From Trichoplax adhaerens (lineage: Eukaryota > Placozoa > Uniplacotomia > Trichoplacea > Trichoplacidae), in NCBI RefSeq assembly GCF_000150275.1, contig NW_002060944.1, forward strand, positions 8,580,159 to 8,644,158: a stretch of DNA of 64,000 bases, read 5' to 3'. Below are positions 62,192-64,000 of the stretch, one piece after another. The translations under genes and the position numbers were made by a program. Under the pieces are notes generated by a model, which did not search any database, was not told the origin of the DNA, and worked only from the letters and a program-made list of their open reading frames with translations. The number at the start of each line of letters is the position of its first letter. Position 1 is the stretch's first letter.

Positions 62192-64000
62192 AAAATTAGT
62201 TTAGATATCTAGAATCTATAGGCAGTTTATTGAAGCAATTTAAGTGACTATTTTCTCTTCAATACAAGAACCTCATCTTTCCATGAGGACTTCACAAAAT
62301 GAATAGTGTTTATATATGTATGCATATTTGTGGATTTTGTGGTTGGCCAGAAAAAGGAGAGATATTTTCAAGGGCATCATGGTTAAATAGAAAGAGTTCT
62401 CGACGGTAAAGATATGCCGAAATTTTTTGCAATTCGCTTCTGTTTGTACACTCTCGAGCTAATTATTATAATTATAAATGAATTACTACTATTGAATCTT
62501 TGGTAAAGACACGAATGTTCTAGTAAATGGAAGGGATATCACAACTATTATTGGACAGTGAATATATTATACGCAAAAAATATACGAATATCTATCATTT
62601 CGACCAATGGCAGTTATAAATTCACATTTAAGAACTTTATTCTAATACGTGTAATTGTCGCAACTTCAAGATTGCTGCTAGTTTGGTTGTTAAGAAATTA
62701 ATATACGATAGGACAAAATGGTTTCCTTTATGGGTTGTGTAATCGTAATCTAAATCACATTTGATTATCCGCTGCATATAATTCTAAAACTAATTGGCAA
62801 TCCATGAAATAGAGCAATACTACTGACATTATGATTCACCATTATGTGTATTCTGGTTATTCTGGTTATAAAAGCATCAAACCTGACGAATGAAAACAAA
62901 ATTAGGGTGCAAATTTTGCCTACATCTCAATATTTTAGTAACTCTCTAACATAGCACTGAATACACAACACTTATTAATGCGATATTTCCGATTTAAATG
63001 ACTCTAAGTAAACTACTGTACTGTTGTGTAATCATCATTAGATATTGTTTAAAATAATCAATACTGTTAAATGCTCCAGACCATCTATAAATAGAGCGTG
63101 GTATTAATTATATATGTCTATATGTAATTGACTAAAATAGGAATATCTATCGTTACAGTGACTAGAATTTATAAACGTCCTCTCGAGTATCTTTAGCCAT
63201 CTCATAATTCTTATTGGATGGAAAAATTGTTGGCATAGATAAACGCATAAAATGTTCATGAATTACATGTTATAGTTTTATTTGATACTATTTCTATCAA
63301 AAAATTTTTAATTTGTATGGTGTCAGTTTATTCTCAGTTACTATTTGCATTGCCAATTTCTTAAACTTTAATTATTTAGAAAGATAATAGATTTAATGTA
63401 CAGCTGATTTTTAGTAAACTTTGGTTCGCTTGCATGATAAAACTAAACCAAATATAAGCAGTTATTAAGCTCAGACGATAGTATTTCTTAGATGCTATGG
63501 CTGATTGAGTTTCACTGTAACTAAGTAATTTCTTTTATAGTTGCAGATATGGCTGTATTGAATTATGAAAAATTTGTACGTGGATTTATATATGTTATAT
63601 ATGTGTAAAGCGATTAGTACTGCTCTATACCAGCTAGACAAACAGAAAATACCTCTTCCGCTAAAAATTCACATCTTGATTTAAAAATTAAAATTGATCA
63701 AATGAGCTTTGCCTTCCCTAAATCCACTTTATGATCTTTTCTCAGAGAAATTGTCGTCTTCAGCTTTTAGGTCAAAAACTGTTTACCACACCGTCATAAA
63801 AAAATTGGTATAACCATCTGTGTATATTAAATGCTGATTAAAATGCTGTTGCTATCTAAGTTCTTGCGTTAGTGGATGGACTTTATTAATACCTACTTCG
63901 ATAGTCGTGTCAAATGATCGATACAGCGTACAGTGTTTCAAATATGCACTGTTCATTTGAACATTAATTCTTGCATGACAAACTAATGGATAGCTAAAGA
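62192..64000. other. AGAP 3' flank, nothing recognised
   Basis: 1.8 kb of AT-rich sequence after the AGAP stop. I see no convincing exon, RNA gene or repeat on either strand. The first part must include the AGAP 3' UTR. Confidence 0.5.

Noticed and set aside
63541-63608. Possible exon after TTGCAG at 63545 encoding a short Met-started peptide
   Set aside because: Only about 19 codons to a stop, with no family match and no partner exon.

Overview
This window looks like AT-rich nuclear DNA from an early-branching animal; a placozoan such as Trichoplax is my best guess. The evidence is short GT-AG introns (often 50-150 bp), small exons, a metazoan gene set (transmembrane semaphorin, AGAP-type ArfGAP, HUS1, VPS16, SR-cyclophilin, RNF32) and no operons or bacterial signals. 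The species call is inference. I worked out gene structures by hand from splice sites, reading-frame continuity and remembered family sequences. All five genes not crossed by the assembly gap join into continuous frames, with totals of 1110, 2523, 3696, 1869 and 849 nt, each a multiple of three.

Layout: (1) 306-3008 (+) RNF32-like protein with two RING-H2 domains around an IQ motif, and an X-box/NRF1-like promoter just upstream. (2) 3891-9143 (-) complete 24-exon VPS16, tail-to-tail with RNF32. (3) 9144-14085 gene-free, holding a striking 83-bp array of inverted-repeat units at 10031-10453 and many TACTGTA-type palindromic words. (4) 14086-28525 (-) transmembrane semaphorin (Sema-PSI-two FN3-like domains-TM-long tail); its signal-peptide exon lies 7.8 kb upstream of the rest. 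(5) 28526-34680 mostly intergenic. (6) 34681-40366 (-) SR-cyclophilin (PPIG/NKTR type). (7) 40760-40832 (+) tRNA-Arg(CCG). (8) 41301-43478 (+) HUS1. (9) 45540-62191 (+) AGAP/centaurin-gamma, with an 8.2-kb first intron and one exon partly inside a run of Ns (58888-59141). (10) 62192-64000 nothing recognised.

The genes form no pathway cluster. They cover endolysosomal tethering (VPS16), Arf/endosome regulation (AGAP), DNA damage checkpoint (HUS1), splicing-associated prolyl isomerisation (PPIG-like), cell-surface guidance signalling (semaphorin) and a probable ubiquitin ligase (RNF32). The most interesting points are the AGAP G-domain that has lost its nucleotide-binding motifs, the semaphorin's repeated-motif cytoplasmic tail and PDZ-type C-terminus, the hairpin array with a compensatory base change, a candidate U12-type intron in VPS16, and several degenerate tandem repeats inside the long introns.
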